This document shows, one piece after another, positions 32,150 through 44,645 of a DNA stretch of 64,000 bases. How positions within the stretch are numbered: position 1 is the stretch's first letter; each line of letters starts with the position of its first letter. Below the pieces are notes generated by a model. It made no database searches, had not been told where the DNA came from, and was given only the letters and a program-made list of their open reading frames with translations. Location of the stretch: positions 1,990,245-2,054,244 of the forward strand of contig JACEVL010006447.1 in NCBI GenBank assembly GCA_020284085.1. Reading direction: 5' to 3'. The position numbers and the translations under genes were made by a program. This DNA is from Aporrectodea caliginosa (Eukaryota > Annelida > Clitellata > Crassiclitellata > Lumbricidae).

Positions 32150-35102
32150 ATATATATATACGTTTATTCACCACGAAGGTAGAAAACACAATAACAGACA
32201 AACAAACAAAAGTAAGAAAACAACGTTAAGTGCATACAGATGCAAAACTAGCATACATGAAATGATCAATTCTGCGACCTAACGTAGATATGTCAATATC
32301 ATACTGATGACAAAGTGGCACAAGTTCAATATTGTAGCTATAGCCTTTGCCACAAACACTGAGGACACTGTTATTATGGCTTCCATACAACAATCTACCA
32401 AAAAAATTTAGTTTACGCATGTGTAGCATATGACAGAGGTCTATCCGACCAGAATAGAATTGGATGTCCTTCACAGATTCCCATTTATGCATGTTAAAAA
32501 TCTTTCTGTAAACGTTATTCCAACACACATTTAACTGACGCATCTGGGCTGTTGGTAAATTAATAGACTCTAAGGAATAAGTTAACAGAGGCAGGACAAA
32601 GGATTCCATCGATCTCAATTTCACATGCTCGGATACATATTTTGAATGACAGAATATGGCATTAGCTGAAGCATAAAAACGTTTAATTGCAACCGAAATA
32701 TCAATTTTAAACTTTCTGTCTGATATAAAGAATAATCCAAGATATTTCAATTCCTTTACCCATTGAATAGATTCTGATCCAAGGACAAGATTGCAATGTT
32801 GGCTATTATAAGATGGACCTACAGAGAATAACTTAGATTTGTTGGCATTAAATATAACATCAAGTTCTGCACCTTTCTTGACACATGTATCCATCATTTC
32901 TTGTAGTCTACACATTGAGGCAGATAGAAGTATAATGTCATCTGCATATACAATGCACCCTACATAGGTTTGACCAATGTGGCAACCATTGTCTGAGCTT
33001 TCCAGAGCATTTATAATCACATCCATATAAATATTAAAAAGGATCGGAGAAAGAATACCTCCTTGCCTAATTCCACTTTTAATGGAGATTGGGTCTGATA
33101 GACTATTATTCCATTTTGTCACTGAGATAGTCTTACCATACCAGTCAACAACAAGTTTAACCAATCTTGCAGGTAACCCTTTGCTAATAAGCAATTCAAA
33201 TAATTTCACATGATTAACTCGATCAAAAGCCTTCTTTGCATCCAGAGCTGCCATGTATACATTACTACCATGACTCACAAAGTAGTCAGTAACTTGTCTT
33301 AAAGCAAAGATAGCATGTGCACAACTTAAGTGTTTTTTAAACCCAAACTGTAAATCACTAGATGTTAACTGATCACCAAATTTATGTAGGATACAGTATT
33401 CAAACAACTTTGAAAAAACTGGGCTGATAGTGATAGGTCTATAATTGTCCGCTGATGTTATATTGCCACATTTATCTTTCACAATGGGTACAGTTACTCC
33501 AACTCCAAAATTGTCTGGCACAAAACCGTGAGTATACATCATGTTAAACAATAACTTTAAGTGTACTATAACAGCTGGATGACAGTGTATTATATGTTCC
33601 TTGGTTAACCCATCCAGTCCACATGCTTTACCATTTTTAAGGGATTTAAGACTCAGTTCGATGTCATCAATATGAAATGTGTTAAGTTGGCCTTCACTGG
33701 CATCATATTCAGACTGGAACTTGGAGTGAAGACTATCCCAAAACTTGATGACTCGATCACTGTCCTTATACGAGTTAAAACACACTTGTGCAAAATTGTT
33801 GCTAAACACATTTGCAATATCTGGATCAGTTACCCTTCCATTTATATTGTGTGGTATATCATTGCGCTTTGAAAATTTACTATTCCATTTCTTCCAGAAT
33901 TTATTCATGTCCTTAGCAAAATAAAGTTGTGATATTTCATCGTCTAAATCCATATCCTTCAACTCAGCAGCCTGCCTTATGGCTAGTTTATACTTATACT
34001 TGCTGTTTCGCCGCAAATCATATAATATCCCTGAATTGGGCTTACCACATGTTTCCCACAGGTTATGTGCATCAATTGAAGCCTGCTTCAGTTCATCAAG
34101 TTCTGGGTTCCAATAAGATTTTAAACAGTTTTCCTGTAACACTGGAATTGTGCTATGAGCTGAATCGGAGAGTGCGTCAACCAAGGAACAATAATACTCA
34201 TTTATAGACTGCCAATGGTTACATTTAAAAACATCACAATTACAGCATAAATTATCATAGGGCACATGAATGCTTTGCAATAACCTACCACTTAGGGCAT
34301 AGTAAAAAGGTATGTTTGCCTTATCCCATCTTCTCACACCTGCTTTTTTAGCATACTTCTGGGTGCTTATTTCCTTTCCTGGAACATGAATACCTTTCAA
34401 ATCTATGCAACAAGTTACTGGTAAATGATCTGAAAAGTTAATGGCATTTTCACTGATTTTATACTCCATTATTCTGGCAGACATGGATTTATCCATATAA
34501 ATGTGGTCAATGCAGGAGTGCTTTCCCGTCGTTTCTTGACGGTAGGTGTATTTAATTTTATCTAGGTTACATTCATTTCCATTAATTAAATTAAATTCTT
34601 CAGCCAGGCTTTGGAACAGTTGGTAGCCACGATTTTCGATTCGGCATTCAAAATTCATGTCTCCCATAATAACCAATCCATCTGCTTCATTAGTCTGAAT
34701 GCAACTCTCAATGAAACCAAGGCATTCTAACAGCTCATTCTGATATTTGAGACTTGCCTCATAGCAGGGAAAATAGACCACAATCAATAACAACTGAAAC
34801 CCTCCAGTAAGGGAGAGCTTGACTGCAGCACACCGACAGTCTGACTGGACAGTCACAGGTGATACCTTCATATTTAAATTTTTCTTAACTAATAGACCAA
34901 GACCTCCAAATGGTCTTCCCACTAGAACACCACGTTCTAGTCTCTCATCCATAGCCGACCAAGCAAAACCCTGGAAATCTGCATGAAAATCTATTATTTT
35001 GTTCAGATCGTGCTTACCAAGCCAGTGTTCTTGGACAGCAATAACATCATTTAAACTACATAGTTCATTTAAAAACAAACTACCTTGGTTGTAACCATAC
35101 AT
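32150..35102 (-). mobile_element. nearly complete non-LTR retrotransposon (LINE), 958-codon frame
   Basis: A single uninterrupted minus-strand frame (35102 to 32226) encodes an APE-type endonuclease followed by reverse transcriptase. The endonuclease shows QEHWL (near residue 24), the Mg-binding GDMNFE (about 147) and the terminal SDHLPV (about 222). The RT shows ADNYRPITISPVFSKLFE (about 545), the catalytic LDAKKAFDRVNH, GIRQGGILSPILFNIYMD (about 680) and VYADDIILLS (about 715), then LKYLGL. The start lacks about ten residues of the usual endonuclease beginning, so the copy is slightly 5'-truncated. The 3' end has GGTGAATAAACG followed by (TA)n. TTATATATAT occurs at both borders and may be the target duplication. 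The clade was not assigned. Confidence 0.92.
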
Positions 35103-35519
35103 GTTATATATATGCGAACGTCTTTGTCTATACAGGCATAATGTCTTCGCTAGTGGAACGTTTGAAACCAGTATTGCCTATGAATCGTTGACGTCACATA
35201 AACATCTGAATGCTTCACATTCTTCACATGTTGCATCCCATGTTATGTGTTAGTCGGCTGAAAATGCGGACTTTATAATCTTAAACTGTACGTTAACACA
35301 AGAATACACATTCTGCGTATTCCGTGTGCTATTCAGTCGGCCAATAGAATTGATGGCCAGAGCTTTAGGTCGCTTCATTTGATTGTATTGGGACATAACA
35401 ACCAAGATAGACAATGATTTTTGACGCAATAGATCAAGTTAAGACCACAATGGATATTGACATAACACGATCCATGAGACTTTCTGTAATAAATGCATAT
35501 ATACGAAGCTTCTGCTTTC

Positions 35520-36352
35520 GTCAGTGATTTATATAGCGCCCTCGTCGGACTTATCTGGTTTTACCGCAACCCGTTACCTAACTCACAATTATTCCACACT
35601 GTACTCAATCTTAGCCCAGATTGCTCCATCAAACCAGCTGATGTTGTCCGAGACCTTGGTGTCCTTCTTGATAACTCGCTGTCTATGAAAACTCATATCT
35701 CCAATATAACCAAATCCTGTTTTTTCCATCTCAGACGCATTCGGCAAGTCAAGAAAAGTCTTAACGAGAAATGTGTTCGTACCCTAGTACAGGCCCTTGT
35801 CATTTCTAGAATTGACTACTGCAACTCAGTCCTTTGTGGTCTTCCTGCATCTACCCTTCAACCTCTTACAGCTGTTCTTCATTACGCTGCTAAGCTTATC
35901 AAGAACCAAAATCCTCGGGATCATGTCACACCGACCCTCCGTGAACTACACTGGCTTCCCATACAAGCTCGCATCAATTTCAAAATCTGTCTTCTAATGT
36001 ACAGAATCTACACAAACTGTTCTCCTGCTTACCTTTCTTCACTTGTTACACCCTGTTCCTCTCTCCAATCCAGACAAGGGCTACGTTCATCGTCTCAAGG
36101 TGATTTTGTTGTGACACGATCACTCAAAAAACTTGGTAACAGGGCATTTGCGCTAGCCGGCCCGGCTGAATGGAACAAACTCCCTGTCTTTATCCGCAAA
36201 TCCTCAACTTTATCGATTTTCAAAACTAACCTTAAAACACATCTGTTTAAGATTTACTATGATTGATTTTTCTGTTACGCGCCTTTGTGCAAGATTCCAA
36301 TTTTGTTTAGGCGCGCTATAAATAACAGTCTAATAATAATAATAATAATATA
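35520..36352 (+). mobile_element. 5'-truncated CR1/L2-like LINE, intact C-terminus
   Basis: The frame 35493-36266 encodes the RT thumb and C-terminal region: VRDLGVLLDNSLSM, SRIDYCNSVLCGLP, HYAAKLI, LRELHWLPIQARINFKI, ALAGPAEWNKLP and FKTNLKTHLF. The fingers, palm and endonuclease are absent. After the stop comes AGGCGCGCTATAAATAACAG and (AAT)n, a classical L2/CR1 3' end. There are no internal stops, so the insertion is fairly young. Confidence 0.88.
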
Positions 36353-36359
36353 TAGACTT

Positions 36360-37740
36360 TCAGCTGATTGTCTCTTACTCTGATCGGGCTATTTTTATAT
36401 TGTTGAATAATGTTGCTCATTATAAAACTGAGTAAATTGTAGAATATTCTGTTGTTACATTGCGACTGTATCTTCTTCGCGTAGCGCCCTAGGAGGTTCT
36501 TCGGCCGGAGCCTTCTCCCCTGATGGCATAGCCTCACCAGGCATTCCCTTACTTGGCTGTTCACCCCCCCCCACCACGCTGAGGTGCAGGTCGGTCTTTG
36601 GGGGGGTATGTACTGTATGTTGCAACTCAAATAAATCTAATGTGTCATTCTCAGACTCTCTTATCAATGCTTTCAAACACACTGACGACGTCTGCCATTA
36701 TTTTCTGTATGGCTTAAACACATTAAAATCCAATGAATCAGCAAAACTCATTCTACATGTAGACATGATCATCGCTGGCGTCATCTTAAAGGTGAACGCC
36801 AAAGCGTCAACCACTAACCCAGGGATACGTAGCATCAGCGTAATATCCACTCACGTCTGCATCTTGGCTTTATTTTATTTCGTATGTCAGATACAAACTA
36901 TTGATTCACCCCAAGGATGCAGTGGTAAAAGCCTACGAATGTCGGCAAGCAAGATACCGGTAATCATTAAATGCACGTGAAGGCCATATAGCACATTTGA
37001 GAGCATCTTTCAGGCGATGAATACCTGTTCCAGGTGCACCCTGCGACCTGACAGAGCTCCTGGCGTACACCATCTTCCATCAATGAGGGACTGCTGGGCA
37101 TGCATGGCCCTCTCGATATTGACTGGAGGGCGATGGCGTTATCGTGTGCCACAGACGCCCGTCTTTCGTCGTCGCTCCTCATTATCTACTCCAGAGATTC
37201 TGCACATGATGCTATCTGTCAACTATTGATGGCAATCGTTGGCTGTGCTCCACGTGTCTACGTAGCCCCGTCAATGGTGTCTTCTTATAGTATTCAGTGC
37301 GCTCACTGAGGAAATGTCTGCTCTCAATGACATTTAACATCATCATTATAGACTATCGCAGAGAACGTTATGAGTAGGCTTTTTTTATTGAAGTTACGCT
37401 ATATGAATTTCTAATTACCATTCTAATTACAATTACATACGTGGCATGCATACATATTGTTGGGAGACCTTACGGTACTTTGTCCTTTGAAGAGACACTC
37501 TGGATAAAGCTAAATATATTTAGTATGGAACTGAACTATATATAAAAGTACGTGATACGTAAATATACGAATATCGTTATTTAACAGAGACATATCGTGT
37601 ATAGTTACATAAACAATGTGAAAGAATGTCGTACAGTTTTCAGGCCTGTTGCCGTGAGGTGTCGAATTCTAGGTAGAACTGACCAAGACTTCCATGTACT
37701 AGATAATAGTTAAGTTAAAACTGTTATATATTGTATCCAC
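36360..37740. other. non-coding spacer
   Basis: Contains a C-rich patch near 36560-36610 and A+T-rich sequence after 37320. Open frames at 36642-37309 have no recognisable content. Confidence 0.35.
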
Positions 37741-37769
37741 TCAATATTGAAATTGTTCTGCTCAAATTG

Positions 37770-38070
37770 TATTTACCTGACCTTAGACCTTAGTCCTTCC
37801 CGTGCAGGACTGCACATCGGGCAACGCAGTTTTTCCATTCTTCGCCTGTCCTCGCCAGCCTCGATAGCATTGTCGAATGAATTTTCTGCATTGTTTCTGT
37901 TGCTAGCTGTTTTTTTTTACCTGGGTGGGTCGCAAGCCCACCGCAGAACCCTCCTCCTTTATCCTGGCTTGGGACAGGCACAGGCTTCCTCAGCGGAGGT
38001 AGCCTGTGGCGGAGTTAATTGTATTTACTTGTATTGTATTTGATTGAAATTATATAGCGCCATTCGGGTA
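37770..38070. repeat. dispersed retroelement-like repeat
   Basis: Minus-strand CTGTCCCAAGCCAGGATAAA at 37954-37973 is part of the family also at 22229, 25069 and 39895; ATATAGCGCCATTCGGGTA at 38052 resembles LINE 3' ends. Related words (GTTGTTTCTCAGCTA) recur at 38144 and 40165. Confidence 0.5.
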
Positions 38071-38403
38071 ATATGAGTAATATAATGATGAATGGGTGAT
38101 CCTACTAGTCGGGACTTTGTTCCCTTTAGGGTTTTCTCCTCCCGTTGTTTCTCAGCTAGTAAACATAGGATTGTACTTATAAAGCTAGTGTTTGTTCTCA
38201 GTTTGTTGGAAACAATAAATTTATGGTTATGGTTAGATGTATACATTGCGTGCAATCATTTACTTAGTCAGTTGTCAGAAGATAAGCTACTTACCGATAT
38301 TAAGGCCTACATAAACGCATGTATACCTGAATTAACGAATTTTTGCATAATACATTTGCTAATTTCTTTAGATGGATAGCCTACCTACTCCTCAGCTTAA
38401 TAC

Positions 38404-38501
38404 AGGTCTTTCTACCTTGTTTCTCAATTTCACGGATAAATATTAGTATAAGTTGATACTAATATTTATCCGTTAAATTGAGAAACAAGGTGGAAAGACC
38501 T
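38404..38501. repeat. 46-bp near-perfect hairpin, 6-base loop
   Basis: Arms 38404-38449 and 38456-38501 pair with only two mismatches (one would be G:U in RNA) around the loop AAGTTG. The left arm starts AGGTCTTTCTACCTTGTTTC. It could be a fold-back MITE or a recent inverted duplication. Confidence 0.9.
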
Positions 38502-38530
38502 ATAATTTTTATGTATAATAATATAATATA

Positions 38531-39421
38531 ACTAGATGTTTTCCTGTCCTAAGACGGCTAAAAACAATTTGAAAATATCAAGAGATGCGTCTTCTTGTGC
38601 TATGAATGACGTAAGTCTCTCTCCCTCCCTCCCTCCCTCCCTTCCTCCTGTACTACCGTGCCGTCCGTCCCTGCCGTCCGTACCTCCTTCACTTCCTTCA
38701 ACGTCCGTCCCTCCCTCCCCGCAAGTCTCTCGCGGCAATCGTGTGTGGCTGACCCGCCCTTTCCCTCCCCAGTCCCTTATAGACATGAAGAAGGATCCAC
38801 TTGTAGTCCTGGGCATTATCTCGCGTTGCTATGACGACGTCTGTTAATGTTTATTGCTATGACGTAGAATGACGTAAGCCATATTGTTCATGGCAATGAA
38901 GGCGAAAACAGCTTAACAGGCAAACAGCGTAACAGCACGCACAGATACATGCACGCGCAGAGATTTCTGTTTCATTATATTACTAGATGTTTTCTCGTCC
39001 TAAGACGGCTAAAAACAATTTGAAAATATCAAGAGATGCGTCTTCTTGTGCTATGAATGACGTAAGTCTTCTCCCTCCCTCCCTCTCTTCCTCCCTCCCT
39101 CCCGTACTTCTGTGCCGTCCGTCCCTGCCATCCGTACCTCCTTCCCACCCTTCAACGTCCGTCCCTCCCTCCCCGCACGTCTCTCGCGGCGATCGTGTGT
39201 GGCTGACCCGCCCCTTCCCCTCCCCCATTCCCTTATAGACATGAAGAAGGATGTCGTCCTGTGCATTATCTTGCGTTGCGATGACGACGTCTGTTAATGT
39301 TTATTGCTATGACGTAGAATGACGGAAGCCATAATATTGTCCATGGCAATGAAGGCGAAAACAGGCAAACAGCGTAACACCACGCACATGCACGCGCAGA
39401 GATTTATGTTTCATTATATTA
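38531..39421. repeat. 451-bp tandem duplication
   Basis: Two head-to-tail copies, 38531-38981 and 38982-39421. Each starts ACTAGATGTTTTC, has the words ACGGCTAAAAACAATTTGAA and GAGATGCGTCTTCTTGTGCT, a C/T-rich stretch, then GATGACGACGTCTG or a near form, and ends TTTCATTATATTA. They differ by several small indels. The Pro/Ser-rich frames in each come from the CCCT-rich stretch and are not convincing genes. Confidence 0.92.
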
Positions 39422-39427
39422 TTAATT

Positions 39428-39469
39428 AATATAATACAACACTACTTATCAGTAGTGTTGTATTATATT
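39428..39469. repeat. 19-bp perfect hairpin, 4-base loop
   Basis: AATATAATACAACACTACT pairs exactly with AGTAGTGTTGTATTATATT around TATC. It lies directly after the tandem duplication. Confidence 0.9.
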
Positions 39470-39893
39470 CTTGACGGGTGTTATCTGTCAGCTACGATGG
39501 CTAATTGCAGTTGATGCACTGGACACCGACAATGTTGCTCTACCATTAGGGAAATGAACTGTAGACTCAATGCATCACAGCCATATTAGATTAATGATAA
39601 GTGCGAATAAGAGAATGACCCGATCAGAGTCAATTGATGGACAGGCTAAATAGACCGGCCAATGCTGATTGAGTCGATGTGGACCGGTACATGAGTTTGG
39701 CTGAGGAGTTTGTGTGAACCATTGAGCTGGTGAGACCTGCCCGTGGTTATCCATGTGAGCCAGACAAATAGTAATTGGCTGGTAGGTCAGCAACTACCAG
39801 CTGGAAGAGTGAGGTTATAAATGATGTAATGCAGATGGCTCAGTCCTTGCTCTTCTGGTGGTTCTTATTGTGATTCTTCTGATGGTTCTCTCA

Positions 39894-39970
39894 AGTGCCA
39901 GTCCCAAGCCTGGATGAAGGAGGGCGACGCTAATGATCTTTGTTATCACAGTGTCGTTAAACTGAAACTA
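39894..39970 (+). repeat. dispersed repeat copy
   Basis: CCAGTCCCAAGCCTGGATGA... through TCGTTAAACTGAAAC matches 25069-25145 over about 75 bp. Shorter, more diverged copies on the minus strand are at 22229 and 37940. Confidence 0.7.
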
Positions 39971-39993
39971 CTCTGATGTTTCTTATTGTGGTT

Positions 39994-42900
39994 CAGTGTG
40001 ATTCTCGTTAACGATAACGGTAACGAAATATCGGTAACGAAACTAAAATGATTTCGTTAACGATAACTATAACTGTAGCTACAAACTATCATTAACTATA
40101 TTAATAATAATCACCACAATTTATATGGCGCCGTAACACCTCCATACCGTTACAAGGGCGCCCATTGTTTCTCAGCTATAGTAAACTTATTAAGCCTGTG
40201 CTTGTTCTCCGTTTGTTGGAGAACTATAACTATAACGAAAACGACACTAACGAAAATTCATCGTTATTTTCGTTACAAGAAATAAAAATAAAAATTTACA
40301 ATATCGACAAACATGAGCATGTGAAAATGAGCTACAACTAATAGCTTATGTAAACCCGGATTTTGGATTTGTGAATTAACCCAGTAGTAGGGGCCTAGTG
40401 GCGCATTTAATTAAATTTACTCATTTTGTAAACGTTTCTATAGCAATTGCGACCCAAGTTGACTAGTACAAATTCGCAAAATTCGTAGTCATAGTAATCT
40501 TGTAGTGAAAATGTCTATAAAGATCTTGAGCGGCCGCAAGCGTGTAATTGCTGTCTGGTGTCATTCAAGTACGAATCAGTCATAAATAAATGTTCAGCGA
40601 TGTTGGTGTTATTGAGTTGAAGTTTTGTGGCCGGTGTCACGATATAAAGTCTCCCCCGAAACAGAGTCTCCCCTGGCTGAAACAGAGTCTCCCCCGGAGG
40701 CTATGTATCGGAACAAGGTCTCCCCCATTGAAATAGAATCTCCCCTATCTACGATACAAGGTCTCCTCCTTACTAAAATCGCCCCCTCTATTTTCGGTGG
40801 TTTTTCTATATAATTTTAAATAGAATGTAATGCGTAAGCTTACATTTTCTTAAGTAAATGATTTTCAAGTCTATTAGTTGAATTTGACATCAAATAAATA
40901 CGAAATGAAATAATAGAATTATGAAATAATTGTTTTATAATAGCAAATGTGGCACGTAAAATTACCACTAGTATGTCGAGCGCGCTTAAATATGCTATGT
41001 CATTAAAACGCAGTGGAGAGATTACACAGTACATACATTATTATATAATTAAGAAAATGGCTCTCACTACAAGTAGATTTTTACGGGTGCCAGTTAGCAT
41101 TGGTTTCTGAAAATTCTGTGATCAGTAATTCTTATCCATTCACTAATTAATGCTGTATTCTTTATGCCAACTAGCTTCACGCTGATTCTTCTAAGGTTCA
41201 ACCTACCACTGAAATTGTTTGCGATATTGGTTGTTCAACATTATTAGCATAAGATTATCAGGCCAGATAATTAGCTATACAATTCTGAAGTAACGCATGC
41301 GAATAACTACAACTCTACTGGCTTCACAAAATTATGGGCAGTAGGCTACCCACTAGATAATTATCGCAGGGAACCAAACCTATTTAGTATTGATATGGCA
41401 ATATCAATTAAAAAGCATTGTAGTCCATGAAGCCAGTACAGGCTTAAGATGAAGACTACTGAGCTTTAGTTGAACCACGGAATTATTCGGCTTAGAACGG
41501 AATTTGCGCACGCAGGTGACAAAAGCTGAACAAAACTGATTGGTCGACTCTTAAGGTGCAGACCAACAGAAATTATTCGTAGCTCAAGTTTATTTCTTCA
41601 TAGTCTTAGATGATCTCAACGGATTCGATATTAGTTAGTATATATTCACTATAAGTTGCATTAATAAGTATTACCCTTGTGAAACAGTTCAAAATTATTT
41701 TCATGGATAAGACTGAATGTTTAGCACATTACCAAAAAAGCATGTCCAGCAGAATATTCTAAAGATAAGAAACGTTTAGTTTTTAATTGTGCTACTTTAT
41801 GTCAGTATGGGCTTATGACTGTAAACTTGTGTCTATAATTAAATTTGAAAAGATTTCAATATTTTAAATTTCTCAATTTCTTATTAAACCAAACTAATAA
41901 AAATAAAATAATTTTTGTAGATTAATGTTACTTAGTGTTTACTGATAAAGTTGTGTTATTTGCTGATTAAACTTAATTAGTTTAAACAAAGTTTTTAATT
42001 TTAAAATGCAGTACGAGATGTAAGAAAGTCAAGTTATTTTATCTTTCGCTTTTTCCGTTTTTCGGTTTTTTATTTCTTTGAAAAACGACGTTTTCACCAT
42101 TTTTATTCAGTTTCACCGTTTTAACAACTGTGGTGTATTCTATCTTGCATTGAAATAAACTCTCCCCGGGTAGACTTTATTTCAACGGTGGAGATGAAAT
42201 ATTCTCTCCCCGGAGACTTCGTTTCAGAATAGTCTCCGGGGGGGGGGAAGAATCTGTTTCGAAATAGAGTCTCCGGGGGGAAACTTTTAGGGGAGACTGT
42301 CACGGGACACCAGCTCGTAGTCGATAAAAACACGACTAATCTACTCATTCATCATCATCCACCTACATACAAATAAGTCTGCGCTGCAGGGAGTGATAGA
42401 AAGAGGTGCATAGAAGGGAACTCGGCGAAGACAATCAAACCTTGTGAGATATTAGGGCCCAGTGTGCAGTAAAATTAACAGACTCAACTGTGCCAATGGC
42501 TGTGTTTTTCAATGTGTGGTGATTTGTGCGGGCTCTACAACGTCTCTCTTTGTTTCTAGGTATCATTATCTAGAAATATATCTCTGTGTCGTGTATAAGA
42601 TCTGCTTCAAACAGCCGTGCTGCTAATGCAATATTTCATATAACGAGACTGAGGAATAATACATTTAGATTGAATGTTGTTACAGCTTATATAATTTATT
42701 CTTTATTTTTCAAAGTGAAAACAATAATTAAAAACAGGGTATCAGATCACTCTGCAATGACTATCCCTCATTATCAGAATTGATGAATTTGTAGCATCAA
42801 GGTTAAAGTGTATTAGGCCTACTAAAGCTGAATGCACCCATTCGTCAAAGCCTTTCGAAGCTCTAAGGAAATTGTGTAACGGGTCGTAATATACACAGCT

Positions 42901-43092
42901 CCTGCGTCTCTAGGCAATTTCGTTTAGACATAATTATTGTAGCTATAAGTAGTAACCAAAATAAAAATCCAGTAACTATCACTCTAACTATAACGAAAAA
43001 ATAATACTAACTATAACTGTAGCTATAACTAAAATAGGAAATCATTAACTGTAACTGTAACTAAAATAAAATCTGTAAGGAGAATAACACTG
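39994..43092. mobile_element. hAT-like element, about 3.1 kb, with nested insertions
   Basis: Ends CAGTGTGATTCTCGTTA and TAAGGAGAATAACACTG are inverted with few mismatches, and the flanks TTGTGGTT (39986-39993) and TTGTGTTT (43093-43100) match in 7 of 8 bases. Subterminal arrays of CGTTAACGATAAC (left, 40008-40070) and ACTATAACTGTAGCTATAAC (right, 42960-43060) point inward. It lies in a GGTTCTTCT-rich microsatellite context. No transposase frame is seen. A second TIR element (40631-42313) lies inside it, and a retroelement tail lies at 40100-40215. Confidence 0.7.
40631..42313. mobile_element. nested TIR element with AGTCTCCCC arrays
   Basis: The left end CCGGTGTCACG...AAAGTCTCCCC and right end GGGGAGACTGTCACGGGACACCAG are imperfect inverted repeats. 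Next to each end are several copies of a G/C-rich word, AGTCTCCCC (left, 40648-40790), present as the complement GGGGAGACT on the right (42160-42300), separated by GAAACAGA-like spacers. Such arrays look like transposase-binding sites. Between them is about 1.3 kb of A+T-rich sequence without a recognisable frame. No target duplication was found, so the superfamily is open. Confidence 0.55.
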
Positions 43093-43164
43093 TTGTGTTT
43101 CTTGCTGTGATTCTTTTTATGGTTCTGTGTGGTTCTGGGATCTTCTGGTGATGGCTGTTAGTGA

Positions 43165-43222
43165 TGGCTACTCTTGGTTCTTCTGGTGGTTCTTCTGGTG
43201 GTTCTTCTGGTGGTTCTTCTGA
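43165..43222. repeat. 12-bp tandem repeat (GGTGGTTCTTCT)n
   Basis: About four copies, with related looser copies at 39855-39890 on the far side of the 39994-43092 element. Confidence 0.85.
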
Positions 43223-43299
43223 TAAGATATGAGAAGAATATTCTGTAACTGACCAATTGCTAATCGCATTTTGGTGTACAGACATGGTAATAAACATAC

Positions 43300-44640
43300 T
43301 TCATCCACTGAGCTGATCAAACCATGTGGATCTTCTGGTGATGGCTGCTAGCGATGGCAATTCTTGTGCTTCCTGGCGGTGATAAGGTTTATGGTGATTG
43401 ATGGATGTCGTTGGATAGATGGAAATAGTGTTGAGGAAGCCATAGAGTATTAAGACGCAGTTAACGACTTCTGCTAGCTAAGAAGGTTTAGCAGTATGCG
43501 ATCTTGATGGGAAAAAGCCACAAAAGAAATAGCGTGCGAGATGGCTGTCCGGTTTGTTTAGATTCAAAGATATCAGCCATCTGGCGTGTTTCGTTGAGCG
43601 GCAAAAGATTCGTTACCGTCCGGTCTTAAGCTAACATGTATGTCTGGTAGGTTTGAATGGTTTATTATCCACCTTATATTTGTCAGTTGCTCAGTGTACT
43701 AGACCCCAACGCAGTTAGGCAAAGGTGACGCCTTTCCACTCAATCACCCGTTAGCATGAGGGAAGAGTTGCTAGAGGACGGATGATGAAACAGGTAAGCA
43801 TTTGAGATGGACAGTGATCTGGTGCTACATAATTGGTAGATGAAAACATCGGTTGATCGGTTGATTAGACATCACAAGAGTCAACAGATTGGATTAGCTG
43901 GAATTAGGATGAACGCGTTAATCGAGTCGCCTTTGAGTGAAGCTGATTGATTGTGACAAAGTCTCTTTGATAATAATTGTTATGGCTTCCGAAATCCATG
44001 TCTGTCGATGCCATTCGTTTCGCCTGCGATGGACCACAACACGCTGCGACATCGTTAGGCGAACAAATAGTCGACCCACTAAAAGCAATCGCTGTTTATG
44101 CATCCAATTAAATCCTTTGGGTTCTAAACTTATGTATCCGTGACCCATGTGTAGGCTGTATGTTGGGATCTACGTGCGTTCGGGATCTCGGCAGTGGGAC
44201 TTCCATTGATATCTAAGCATTGCTTGCGCAGTAATGCATGTTTTGTTTATGATGAACTCTGACTATTCTTGTAGACTAATGTAGGCAGCGCTCTTAATTG
44301 TGAGGCATATTACAGGCGCTAAACTGAATGTCTACCTAAGTACTGTATTTATAATACTCTTTGGCATCATATTTAATTCCAATGAAACAATCGGAAATGA
44401 CGCGTTTAGTTGTTTCAGATTTGAATAAATAGGCCTATGCATTTGTGAGTGAGCGGACTTTGTTTGCTTCCACTGTGTGGCATGTTTCGTTGATTATACT
44501 GACCGAAGGTAGGCCTACATTGTATGTCCGTATGCAGCGCTTTTCAGAGGATGTCATAAGCGCTGTAATTCAGTATGAAAAACTCCCACTTTTATTTGGA
44601 TCGGATCGACCAGGTTGAAACTACTCATGGTGGAATGCAG
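43300..44640. other. spacer without a supported gene
   Basis: Low-copy-looking sequence. Open frames on both strands at 43918-44148 have no family features. Confidence 0.35.
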
Positions 44641-44645
44641 GGTCG

